DNA from: a virus
Length of the DNA: 64,000 bases
Strand: one strand, 5' to 3'
IMG/VR virus record: IMGVR_UViG_3300032053_000025
Coordinates: 1-64,000 of that record
Of the stretch, positions 53,987 through 62,194 are shown in pieces (positions within the stretch are counted from its first letter, which is position 1; each line of letters starts with the position of its first letter). The translations under genes and the position numbers were made by a program. The notes under the pieces were generated by a model. The model saw nothing but the letters and a program-made list of their open reading frames with translations, was not told where the DNA came from and ran no database searches.

Positions 53987-55009
53987 TCACGCATGAAGGT
54001 AGCTAGAAAGATCCCCGGACTTGATTATAGCATTGGGGAGGTTGCAAAACCATATAATGCTCTCGTAACCATACACACCAAAACCCAGAACTTCAGTACC
54101 AGCAACCTGAGTCGGTGCAGGGTCAACAAAGATAGCCCTATAGGTTTTCGCATCAATTTCGGCACCCATCATCTTCGCAATAGCGGGAGAAATCTTCCGT
54201 CTTACAAAGGTAATAGGTTTGCCCATTCCGATACGAGTATTCCGAGCCATAAAGATCATTTTGTTAGCATCCAACAGTGCAGTAACGGCACTGTCATCCG
54301 CATATCCACCGGAACCGATATTATGAGCTCCACCGGTCCATTTTACTGTCCCGAAGATTTTCATAACATCAATGCCGAGTTCCTTGAGTTTAGCAAGCAA
54401 CCCAACATTGTAATTCCAAGTGTCCGCATAATCTTTATCATAGGTGTCAATTTTTTCCTTTATCGTAGACCCACACAGTAAAAGATAATCGTTTCCGTAA
54501 TCTTCAACTGCATGCTTCATGGCAAAAATTATGTCATAAATGTCGTCCGCCGATTCAGGAAGTACTGCCGCTATTGCATCTTCCAACGCATGAGTTCCAC
54601 CAACCATTCCAGGAGTCTTGCCATCTATAATGGCGTTAAGAATCATGCGAAGCTCCAATTTATCAAGAGCCCCTATAATTCTTTCTTTCTTCCTAGAAAA
54701 GATTGTAGTGTCGGGAGAATCCATTACATCAGGCACCAACACATACTGCTTTTTGGAATTCAAATGCTTAAAAGTCAACAGCGTGTCCGCTACAGGACTC
54801 GTCTTTACAGCCGTAATAACGCCGGTGGAAGTGGCTACGTCCAATATTTCGTCCGCATCCGTATCCTGAGCATCATAACGGTACACATGTTCCCCGGGTT
54901 CGGCTTCATCCAAATTAGCGAGTGCGCTAACCTCAACAGGAGTGTTGAGTGACGGATTAACCGGAACGCCGATGGTCTTTGCTATTTTCAATACTAATTC
55001 TTCGTACAT
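53987..55009 (-). CDS. Major capsid protein
   Basis: The start at 55009 fits the AAAGGTGG site; an in-frame GTG at 55021 lies in it. The 340-residue protein has no signal or membrane part and reads like an HK97-type coat: FSRKKERIIGALDKLELRM, then GMGKPITFVRRKISPAIAKM and a C-terminal VLGFGVYGYESIIW. Codons here use more C and G at third positions than the neighbours, as in a highly expressed gene. A strong terminator follows and a protease/scaffold gene precedes it. Confidence 0.85.
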   Translation of the reverse strand: MYEELVLKIAKTIGVPVNPSLNTPVEVSALANLDEAEPGEHVYRYDAQDTDADEILDVATSTGVITAVKTSPVADTLLTFKHLNSKKQYVLVPDVMDSPDTTIFSRKKERIIGALDKLELRMILNAIIDGKTPGMVGGTHALEDAIAAVLPESADDIYDIIFAMKHAVEDYGNDYLLLCGSTIKEKIDTYDKDYADTWNYNVGLLAKLKELGIDVMKIFGTVKWTGGAHNIGSGGYADDSAVTALLDANKMIFMARNTRIGMGKPITFVRRKISPAIAKMMGAEIDAKTYRAIFVDPAPTQVAGTEVLGFGVYGYESIIWFCNLPNAIIKSGDLSSYLHA

Positions 55010-55086
55010 TTTTGTTACCACCTTTTTTGAGATTTGTTACATTTACTTTATCTTTTTATACAATCTATCTTTACTACATTATCTTC

Positions 55087-56835
55087 CTATTTTTTGGACC
55101 AGTGTAATCTTGCTACCATTTTATCGTCAACTTCTTTACGCACCTTTTTATAATGCTCATCATCCGCACTAGGTTTATCTCCCACATGAGTTGAGGCCGT
55201 TTTTAACACAACTTTCTTAGCTATTGCCAATTGATACTGAGCCTCATCAATCAACTGGTCATCAGTTAAATCCTTGGCTAAATCGCCAAGTTCACTACGC
55301 CTATCTCCAACCAATTTTGCTTGGGCAAAATATAATACTTTCGCTTCACCCAACTGCTTAGTTAAATCCACTATCTGAGTTTCTTGAGTTAAACTTGCAA
55401 TTGCTAAAGTATCAACTTTAGTCAAAGTTTCAACTAAAGAAGCCTTCGCCAATTTTGAATCGTTCTTCGCTTTGCGGATTTTTTCCGCAGCCTTCTTCAA
55501 TAATACCTGTATACTTGCCTTATCCATCTTCCAAACCGCTGGATCCATTGCTAATTCCTCCTTATTAGGAATATGCTTCGCTTCCGCAAAGCTTTCAATT
55601 TCTCGTTTAGTATTGTGTGCAATATCTAATGGTGTTTTTAATCCACATTTAGCACATTTTACTTCTATCTTATCCATGTCAGAGGAAATTGCATAGGGGT
55701 TTTCCATATTGCAAGCCAAACATCTGACAGTACCCTGACGTAAAAACTTCAACCTCTTTAATAATTCATTGGGAGTTTGATCTTTAAACTTTACATCATA
55801 CTCTTTTGCACAGGATTGGCATTTTAAAGTTGCCTCTAATGTGGCATTCTTTAAGATTAACCAATTGCTTCCTCTGCAATTTGCACATGAAAAATCGAAA
55901 TCAATCTTCTGTGCAGGCAGTAATACTTTGCCTGCCTTGTCTACTATTGATAAACAATTTGGGCATTTTATTGGGCTTGTTGAGCCTTGTATGAATATTG
56001 ACTCGAAGTTGCTTCCGCAATGCGCACAGATTATTTTTATAGGCCCTTCGGGAGTTGGAGGCACAATTGGGGGAGGTACAATTGTTGCTCCTAATTGCTG
56101 GTCTGCTTGAGCAAATAACATACTTTTGCAGACTTCGTTACAACCACCTTCACCTTTACATTTATCACACATTAAAGTGTTGTCCTTTAAAAAGGAAGTA
56201 TTTAATGATGCAACCGCCAAATCACTCATCAATAAAGTATCATAATGCTGTTTTGCTACTTCTAATACTAACGCATCGGGAGAAGCCGCAATAGTGTTCC
56301 CATCTAAATTTAACAAAATAGCACAACCGGCAAACTGAAATTTCTCAATTATATAATTTCCATTAGCTAAATTTTTGACATCTTTTTTATTATGCCAGAC
56401 TTCATAAGACACCTTAAGGGTTTTCTTCTTAAACATTTCCTGAACTTTAGCCCATTCAGTATTAAATATTTTTTTATAAAAGGTCCCCCAAATTATAACC
56501 TTTTTCTCCTTTTCTATGTAGCGAAATTCAATAACCGCCCCACAAACATAACGCCGCACGTGATCTATATTAACAGGCTTCGCAATAAGAGTGGGTAATT
56601 TGCGTAAAATCTCAACACTAGGCAAAATTTCTTTATTATTATTTGCCTTGTCTGCCCAACAATAAGAAGCCTTGAAAATAGCTAAATCTACGGAATCTTC
56701 AAGAACAATTCCCTTAGCTTTTGCAATTTGCAATATCTCACTACGCTCCTCAGCAGTTTCTAAGAATAATACCTCGGAATTTTCCTGCATTTCCATTAAA
56801 AAATTCTCTAATTCTATCATATTATAATCCATCAT
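55087..56835 (-). CDS. Prohead protease/scaffold fusion with four zinc-binding clusters
   Basis: The 582-residue protein has three parts. Residues 80-190 resemble a prohead protease: PVNIDH (H92) and LKVSYEV (S143, E145), then FAGCAILL. Residues 223-397 hold four Cys clusters: C223/C226/C232/C236, C270/C273/C291/C294, C317/C320/C339/C342 and C372/C375/C394/C397, of which the last three are zinc ribbons. Residues about 430-560 are coiled coil, as in scaffolds. Located just before the capsid gene, it should guide prohead assembly and then cut itself. The zinc insert is not normal for scaffold proteins. Confidence 0.75.
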   Translation of the reverse strand: MMDYNMIELENFLMEMQENSEVLFLETAEERSEILQIAKAKGIVLEDSVDLAIFKASYCWADKANNNKEILPSVEILRKLPTLIAKPVNIDHVRRYVCGAVIEFRYIEKEKKVIIWGTFYKKIFNTEWAKVQEMFKKKTLKVSYEVWHNKKDVKNLANGNYIIEKFQFAGCAILLNLDGNTIAASPDALVLEVAKQHYDTLLMSDLAVASLNTSFLKDNTLMCDKCKGEGGCNEVCKSMLFAQADQQLGATIVPPPIVPPTPEGPIKIICAHCGSNFESIFIQGSTSPIKCPNCLSIVDKAGKVLLPAQKIDFDFSCANCRGSNWLILKNATLEATLKCQSCAKEYDVKFKDQTPNELLKRLKFLRQGTVRCLACNMENPYAISSDMDKIEVKCAKCGLKTPLDIAHNTKREIESFAEAKHIPNKEELAMDPAVWKMDKASIQVLLKKAAEKIRKAKNDSKLAKASLVETLTKVDTLAIASLTQETQIVDLTKQLGEAKVLYFAQAKLVGDRRSELGDLAKDLTDDQLIDEAQYQLAIAKKVVLKTASTHVGDKPSADDEHYKKVRKEVDDKMVARLHWSKK

Positions 56836-57398
56836 TATTCCTCCAGAAGCCCAACCGCAATTAAAATATTAGTAATATCTTTCCGCCCCGTGCTAACAAT
56901 CAGCCTATTTACTCCTATTTTTTTCACACCATTAAAATCCCTGCTTACTTGAATCTTGCCTAATTTTATTCCTTGTAAATTTCCTTCTATTAAACTTGTA
57001 AATCCCTTAATCCCACTTAGAAGTTTCTTTATTGAAATATTAAAATCCTTGATTCCTGATATTTGTTGGTCTTTTAAAACTGTAAATTGTTTGGTGCCTG
57101 TAAATTTTCTATCAATCTTACCTTCACACAGTTTGTTGCCTACTAAACCAAACTGCAAACTTGAATCAAATCCTTTGCTTCCTAAAATGCTATATTCTAA
57201 TTCAACTGGAAATTGTTTAACCCCATTTAAATCAAACTCATATTTGAATGGTACGTATACTGCTAATTTCTTCCTCTTTTTTGTGGTGGTTCCTCCATGT
57301 CTTTTAACAACCGGAGGGATTATAATTTCTTCAACCCCACCTAAACCCCAAGTAATTAATTTTTGTAAGTATCCTAAACCTCTTGTAATTAGGTTCAT
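56835..57398 (-). CDS. Repeat protein with exact 14-residue period
   Basis: The 187-residue protein has eight GxK repeats starting at residues 59, 73, 87, 101, 115, 129, 143 and 157, exactly 14 apart (LNGVKQF, FTGTKQF, ISGIKDF, LSGIKGF, FNGVKKI). The N-terminal 45 residues are basic (KRHGGTTTKKRKK). It starts at TAATG over the upstream stop. It may be a beta-solenoid head decoration or fibre part. The period matches the repeats in the tail hub. Confidence 0.7.
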   Translation of the reverse strand: MNLITRGLGYLQKLITWGLGGVEEIIIPPVVKRHGGTTTKKRKKLAVYVPFKYEFDLNGVKQFPVELEYSILGSKGFDSSLQFGLVGNKLCEGKIDRKFTGTKQFTVLKDQQISGIKDFNISIKKLLSGIKGFTSLIEGNLQGIKLGKIQVSRDFNGVKKIGVNRLIVSTGRKDITNILIAVGLLEE

Positions 57399-57853
57399 TA
57401 AATTATTGGCTCCCTCTTAAAAGGATCTGTCATTGTAGGTAATCCATTGGAATCTAAAAGATTAAATTGATATAAAACCGCTATTCCGTCCTCAGCATAT
57501 AAAATAAGCTTATTTTCCTTGATTTCCCATTTGCCCTTCTCGATATTTAAAATTGTAGTTACATTCAATCCAATTGTAGTTAAACTTGCTTGTTCGGCTA
57601 AACCACCTGTATTATTAGTAGCCGATTGGTATCGTTCGTAATTATTTAATGAGGCACCGCCATCGGTGCGTATTGCATAATCTTTGGTGTCATCATACTC
57701 GGCAAATTCATAGGAATAAAATCCCTCGGCAACTTCATTCATTGAGGCATCAGTAATTACTAAAGAATTATCCGATAAATCTCTAATTCTGATAGTGGGA
57801 GTTAATCCGGTCTTAGGTATTCCATTATCTGTAAAGAATGAAGTTATTAACAT
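57398..57853 (-). CDS. Virion fibre-like protein
   Basis: The 151-residue beta-rich protein has a GLTPTIRIRDLSDNSLV start and EGFYSYEFAEYDD, a layout seen in phage fibre or baseplate domains. It overlaps the neighbours. It probably helps attach or extend the fibres. Confidence 0.6.
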   Translation of the reverse strand: MLITSFFTDNGIPKTGLTPTIRIRDLSDNSLVITDASMNEVAEGFYSYEFAEYDDTKDYAIRTDGGASLNNYERYQSATNNTGGLAEQASLTTIGLNVTTILNIEKGKWEIKENKLILYAEDGIAVLYQFNLLDSNGLPTMTDPFKREPII

Positions 57854-59553
57854 ATTTTATCCTTGTCAGTATAAATATATTTTTTACCTGTTATTTTTTC
57901 AAGGTCTTTAACGGCATTAAACATGTCTACAGTAATTTCTTTTTTTCCTTTTTCACTATGATATGACCAAGCCATTCCATCACTTTCTATTTGTGTCATC
58001 TCTATAATTTCTTTCGGAATATTTTTAAAATTATGTGGTGAAATTGTAGTAATATTTCCTGCCTCATCTCTTACTCTACATTCTGCCAAACCTACTGAAT
58101 AAAAATTATCAATATAAAATATGTTTTCTGCATCGGCATTTAAAATTGTTATTATAATTGAATCAATAGCATCTTTATTTGCATCACTTACTGCAGAAAT
58201 ATCCCAAGTTACTGATTCCTGAGTATTTGCAACTAATACAGTATAAGTTTTTTCTGTAGTAGTTCCCCCACTATCATGTATTCCTATTTTTATATTCGCT
58301 CCAGTTCTTGAAGAATATATATCGAATTTTAGAGTTTTTATTTTTGTCAAATCTATTACTGGAGATACTGTACGAGTAAGGGTTTTATTAAGACTGCCTG
58401 TTATCGCCGCCACTCCTTTTAATGAATAAGAACCTTGAGTTTTGATGGTGACTTCGGAGTAGGATTGAAGAGAATGTAAATTTAACTCCATCATTTCTAC
58501 TTCATTCATAAAAAATGCTGTTGTAGAATTATCATTACCAGCAGTTCCAATTATTCTATAATATCTATAAGAGGTGGAATTTGAAAAGGTAAATTCTTGC
58601 CATTCATACTTCCCCCCATCTCCATCACCAGAACTGATTGTAGTCCAATTAGAATTATCATTAGAACCATCAAAATTAAAATTACCAAAACAATATGCTA
58701 CATTTTGTAAATTAATAAATCTTAACTTTCTTACCTTCTTTGTTACTCCGCTACCAAAATCATATTTCCACCAACCGCCATTAACCCCGTCATTTATTAA
58801 ATAAGTAGCCGTATTACCATCTGCTGAAAGAGATGCTGGATTACCTACTCTTTCAGCATTTGATGTGGCAGTTCCACCAGTTACAACATTAGAACCATAA
58901 GTATCATTCAATCCATTACTCACATACGCTGCCTGTGCCGCTCCATCAGAAGCATATTCCATATTATCTATTGCAATATCTGTAGCATCTGCATACAGCT
59001 GAACCTCATCTACCGGACTTGAACTCGGAATTGTTCCTTTTTTTATTGCTATAACACCTACTCCATTTGTACCTACAGTACCTCCATTTACTAAAATATT
59101 TATCAAACCTTGATATAAAGGATCAAAATAAGTTTTTAACGTAGATTTTACAACACTCCATAGATTTTTCTTTAAAACATTTGAAGCGGCACTATCAATA
59201 ATTGGAATTTCATCATTATCAGCAAAAGAGGTTTTATCCGTTGCTGCATGTAATAAAGTAGCTATTGTGGTCGCTGTTTCTACCGGAGACAATTCAGTCC
59301 AAGAAGAAATATATTTATAAAATTTATCCTCGTCTTTAATATAAACTATCATTCCTTCTTTAGGGGTAATAAAATCCCAACCTGCACCATTGTCATCAAC
59401 TATATAATTATCCTTTAAATTCCAAGCACCAGTCGCCCCAGCTCCAACAATATATCGTTTGCCTTTAGAATAGGCAGGAGGACTTGTTAAATCTTTGTCC
59501 TCTACTGCGGGTTGAAAAAATGAAGTCTCTCGTGGGTCAACCTTGTACGACAT
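57847..59553 (-). CDS. Fibre/receptor-binding protein with discoidin-like domain
   Basis: The 568-residue protein starts MSYKVDPRE and shares GMIVYIKDEDKFYKY with the collagen-like fibre. The middle (about residues 230-350) has a discoidin (F5/8 type C)-like core with NGGWWKYDFGSG, RKLRF and YRYYRIIG, which bind sugars. A later beta-sandwich (FDIYSSRTGANIKIG) may be another binding module. It should recognise the host surface. Confidence 0.75.
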   Translation of the reverse strand: MSYKVDPRETSFFQPAVEDKDLTSPPAYSKGKRYIVGAGATGAWNLKDNYIVDDNGAGWDFITPKEGMIVYIKDEDKFYKYISSWTELSPVETATTIATLLHAATDKTSFADNDEIPIIDSAASNVLKKNLWSVVKSTLKTYFDPLYQGLINILVNGGTVGTNGVGVIAIKKGTIPSSSPVDEVQLYADATDIAIDNMEYASDGAAQAAYVSNGLNDTYGSNVVTGGTATSNAERVGNPASLSADGNTATYLINDGVNGGWWKYDFGSGVTKKVRKLRFINLQNVAYCFGNFNFDGSNDNSNWTTISSGDGDGGKYEWQEFTFSNSTSYRYYRIIGTAGNDNSTTAFFMNEVEMMELNLHSLQSYSEVTIKTQGSYSLKGVAAITGSLNKTLTRTVSPVIDLTKIKTLKFDIYSSRTGANIKIGIHDSGGTTTEKTYTVLVANTQESVTWDISAVSDANKDAIDSIIITILNADAENIFYIDNFYSVGLAECRVRDEAGNITTISPHNFKNIPKEIIEMTQIESDGMAWSYHSEKGKKEITVDMFNAVKDLEKITGKKYIYTDKDKIC

Positions 59554-59563
59554 ATATTTTCCT

Positions 59564-60991
59564 TTATTTTTTTATTGCATTAACCAAATAAATTATATTC
59601 CCAGTTGGATTATCTTGTAATCGCCATTCACCCTGCCAACCAAATTTATATATATCTTGAATATCTATCAAACTACCCAATCTTTCCTTAATTACTTGCT
59701 CATTATAAACTCTTAAATGACTTTCATCCAAAAAATTGGGTACTGAAAATATTAACCTTTTTTCTTTAGGTATATTTGATAAAATCTTATAATCATCTAA
59801 ATGCTCTAATACTTCGGTGGCAATATAGGTATCATATTCGCCTTCATAATTTGATTTATCATAAGCATTACCCACAACAACTTGAGGACTATTGGCAATT
59901 TTAACTGCTTCGTGTGAGAAATCAAACCCGTTATAATTTTTAATAAAATTTTTTAAATTTGCAATTCCACATCCGATATCTAAACATCTATCTTCGCCAA
60001 CTAACTGCCCTATTTTATTGTACAGATGGTAATACCTAGACATGTCTGAAGAATTTGCAAATAATTTGTCATAATAATCCGATTTTTTTTCAACTTTAGA
60101 TCGTATAGTTAATACGTTATTATTGGTTGCTAATTCTGCATATTCTAACCATTTAATCCGGTTATTCGGTCCACATAACTCTGCCATAAATTCTATGGCT
60201 TCTTTAAAATCTGCGTTTACTTTAATTGCTTGTAAGCAGGCATCCTTGGCCTCATCATTTTTGTTAAGTGCCCAATAACATCTAGCCAACATTAACCAGG
60301 CTTCTGCCCATTCGGGGGGCCAATTTGTCCGGGTCAAATAATCTTTATACCAGTAAATTGCAGTAATCCAATCCTTACGATACCAAAATTCCCGCGCCAG
60401 ATAGAAACATTCACGAATCAGATTAGGATTATTACTTAATTCTTGTTTCAATATCCTTAATGCTCTATCAGGATCGTGTTGATGTGCCTTGCTATAGCCA
60501 AAGGTAATTTTTATATCCGACTTGTTATTATCGGTATAACTCAAATAATTATGAATGTTACCTTTCCAATATACTTCTGGGCATCGCTTGAATAATCGAG
60601 GAAAATAAAATTGGTCGCCCGTTATATTGGCTTCCATTATACAATTAATAGTTTTTTGATTGTGTGATTCCGCAAATTCTATTGCCTTGCGGATTTTTAG
60701 TAGCCCTCCGATTTCGAGAGATTCATCTGCATCAATGCTAAGGATAAAATCGGTATCGGCTTTGGATAAAATAAAATTGCGGGCGGAACAAAATGAATCG
60801 TGCCAAACATCCTCGGTATAAATATTATCGGTATATTTCTTTGCTATTTCAATAGTATTATCTTGGCTGCCGGTGTCTGAAATATAGAGTGCATCTGCCT
60901 CTTTTATACTTTCAAGGCACTTGGCCAGACATTCCGACTCATTTTTTACAATTAGGCACACACCAATAGTAAGCTTTTTATTTTGTTCCAT
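59564..60991 (-). CDS. GT2-TPR-methyltransferase fusion in the virion operon
   Basis: The 475-residue protein has an N-terminal GT2 domain (LIVKNESE, YISDTGSQDNT, and IDADE at 86-90 as DxD), TPR-like helices (about 200-275: WAEAWLMLARCYWALNKNDE) and a C-terminal methyltransferase (LDIGCGIANL, ATEVLEHL). TPR-linked transferases often modify proteins. It lies between the collagen-like fibre and the discoidin fibre genes, so it may glycosylate the virion fibres. A TATAAT box lies upstream but has a poor spacer. Confidence 0.8.
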   Translation of the reverse strand: MEQNKKLTIGVCLIVKNESECLAKCLESIKEADALYISDTGSQDNTIEIAKKYTDNIYTEDVWHDSFCSARNFILSKADTDFILSIDADESLEIGGLLKIRKAIEFAESHNQKTINCIMEANITGDQFYFPRLFKRCPEVYWKGNIHNYLSYTDNNKSDIKITFGYSKAHQHDPDRALRILKQELSNNPNLIRECFYLAREFWYRKDWITAIYWYKDYLTRTNWPPEWAEAWLMLARCYWALNKNDEAKDACLQAIKVNADFKEAIEFMAELCGPNNRIKWLEYAELATNNNVLTIRSKVEKKSDYYDKLFANSSDMSRYYHLYNKIGQLVGEDRCLDIGCGIANLKNFIKNYNGFDFSHEAVKIANSPQVVVGNAYDKSNYEGEYDTYIATEVLEHLDDYKILSNIPKEKRLIFSVPNFLDESHLRVYNEQVIKERLGSLIDIQDIYKFGWQGEWRLQDNPTGNIIYLVNAIKK

Positions 60992-61069
60992 AAAATATTA
61001 AAGCATATATTGCCAATTATAGTTTTATAAAATTGTTCCCAATAAACACGATTCCGATTTGCTAAAGAA

Positions 61070-61645
61070 TTATGTGGTAGAAATAATTAAGCAGCCATAG
61101 TCAGAAGAATACGTAGCACCCGGCCCAGTTTGGCCTTGGGGCCCTGTAATACCAATAGTTCCTCGATCCCCTTTACTTCCTTTGGTACCCTGTATGCCCT
61201 GAGATCCTAATGTACCTCGATCTCCCTTAGTTCCCTGAATACCTTGAGAACCCAAGGTACCTCTATCGCCCTTACTACCTTTGGTGCCTTGAATTCCGGC
61301 AGTCCCTTGTATACCTTGGGACCCTAAAGTTCCTCTATCACCTTTGGTGCCTTGAATACCCTGTTGGCCCAAATATTCTGCCCAAGTAGTGCCACTAGTA
61401 CAATGATAATACTTATCTTCGTCGTCTACCCATACTATCATACCTTCCAAAGGTGTGTCATAAAGAAAAGAAGTAGCCGCTACATTACAATAAGCTATCT
61501 GTCCTACATTTGCGCCATCAGTAAGTAAATACCTATCACCTTTTGCGGCTGCTCCAGTTAAACTAATTAATCCTGCCGCTGTAACTCTGTCCTTCACACT
61601 TGGTTGCCAAACAAAATTTTCTAAAACGGGTACTCTGTAACTCAT
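61070..61645 (-). CDS. Collagen-like fibre protein
   Basis: The 191-residue protein has an N-terminal domain shared with the discoidin fibre (MSYRVPVLE, GMIVWVDDEDKYYH), then about 28 Gly-X-Y triplets (GTKGDRGTLGSQGIQGT pattern), then a short C-terminal cap. Gly-X-Y runs form collagen triple helices, so a trimeric rod is expected. AAGGAG precedes the start. The repeats have few prolines (only late GPQ and GPG). Confidence 0.85.
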   Translation of the reverse strand: MSYRVPVLENFVWQPSVKDRVTAAGLISLTGAAAKGDRYLLTDGANVGQIAYCNVAATSFLYDTPLEGMIVWVDDEDKYYHCTSGTTWAEYLGQQGIQGTKGDRGTLGSQGIQGTAGIQGTKGSKGDRGTLGSQGIQGTKGDRGTLGSQGIQGTKGSKGDRGTIGITGPQGQTGPGATYSSDYGCLIISTT

Positions 61646-61657
61646 ATTAATTCTCCT

Positions 61658-61855
61658 TTACTCCAAAATAAAAAACTTCAATATGGAATCATAGATTCCA
61701 GTTATCTTAGCATTCAAACTATCTTTTACCAATTTTTCTGTAGGATAATGGGTATCATCTGGAGTGGCTTGGAAAGAAGAAACCTTGTTGGTTTTATCTT
61801 CCTTCCCATTAATATCCTGAACTCCACTAGTTTTGCGAGTTAATATTGATTTCAT
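61658..61855 (-). CDS. Short fibre-associated protein
   Basis: The 65-residue protein has SSFQATPDDTHYPTEKLVKD, a piece frequent in phage tail fibre proteins. It probably is a small fibre linker or N-terminal adaptor. It lies between the Ig-like gene and the collagen fibre. Confidence 0.6.
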   Translation of the reverse strand: MKSILTRKTSGVQDINGKEDKTNKVSSFQATPDDTHYPTEKLVKDSLNAKITGIYDSILKFFILE

Positions 61856-61864
61856 TGATTATCC

Positions 61865-62194
61865 TTATTCGCACAAACCTTCACCAGCAATCTGGATTGA
61901 AGTTTTTGTAGATTTTAACCCTTGACGCAAGTCTAAACTTGCGTTCCATTGTAAGTCTATTTTAGCTTTACCTTCGGGAGGTAAAGATGTAGGTGCCGAT
62001 AAAATTGAAATTTCGGCATTATTTAACGTTACTTTGATATTGATAATTGGGATAAATTTACCTCTATCATCCTTTTCATCGTTTAGAATGTAGACTGACA
62101 AATTTGATTGAGTGCCTGCTGGCACTACACCAAATGTAATCTCATCATCTAAAGAGATTTCTTCAGTATATTGGCTGTCTTTATAGAGTTTCAT
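61865..62194 (-). CDS. Ig-like virion decoration protein
   Basis: The 109-residue beta-rich protein (ISLDDEITFGVVPAGTQSNL, KAKIDLQWNASLDL) resembles an immunoglobulin-like domain, as in many phage surface proteins. Its start overlaps the portal stop (TAATG). Confidence 0.6.
   Translation of the reverse strand: MKLYKDSQYTEEISLDDEITFGVVPAGTQSNLSVYILNDEKDDRGKFIPIINIKVTLNNAEISILSAPTSLPPEGKAKIDLQWNASLDLRQGLKSTKTSIQIAGEGLCE

Noticed and set aside
61016-61042. Perfect minus-strand TATAAT with a TTGGGA box before the GT2-TPR gene
   Set aside because: The spacer is 15 bases, no ribosome site follows and the region is AT-rich. Chance is likely.
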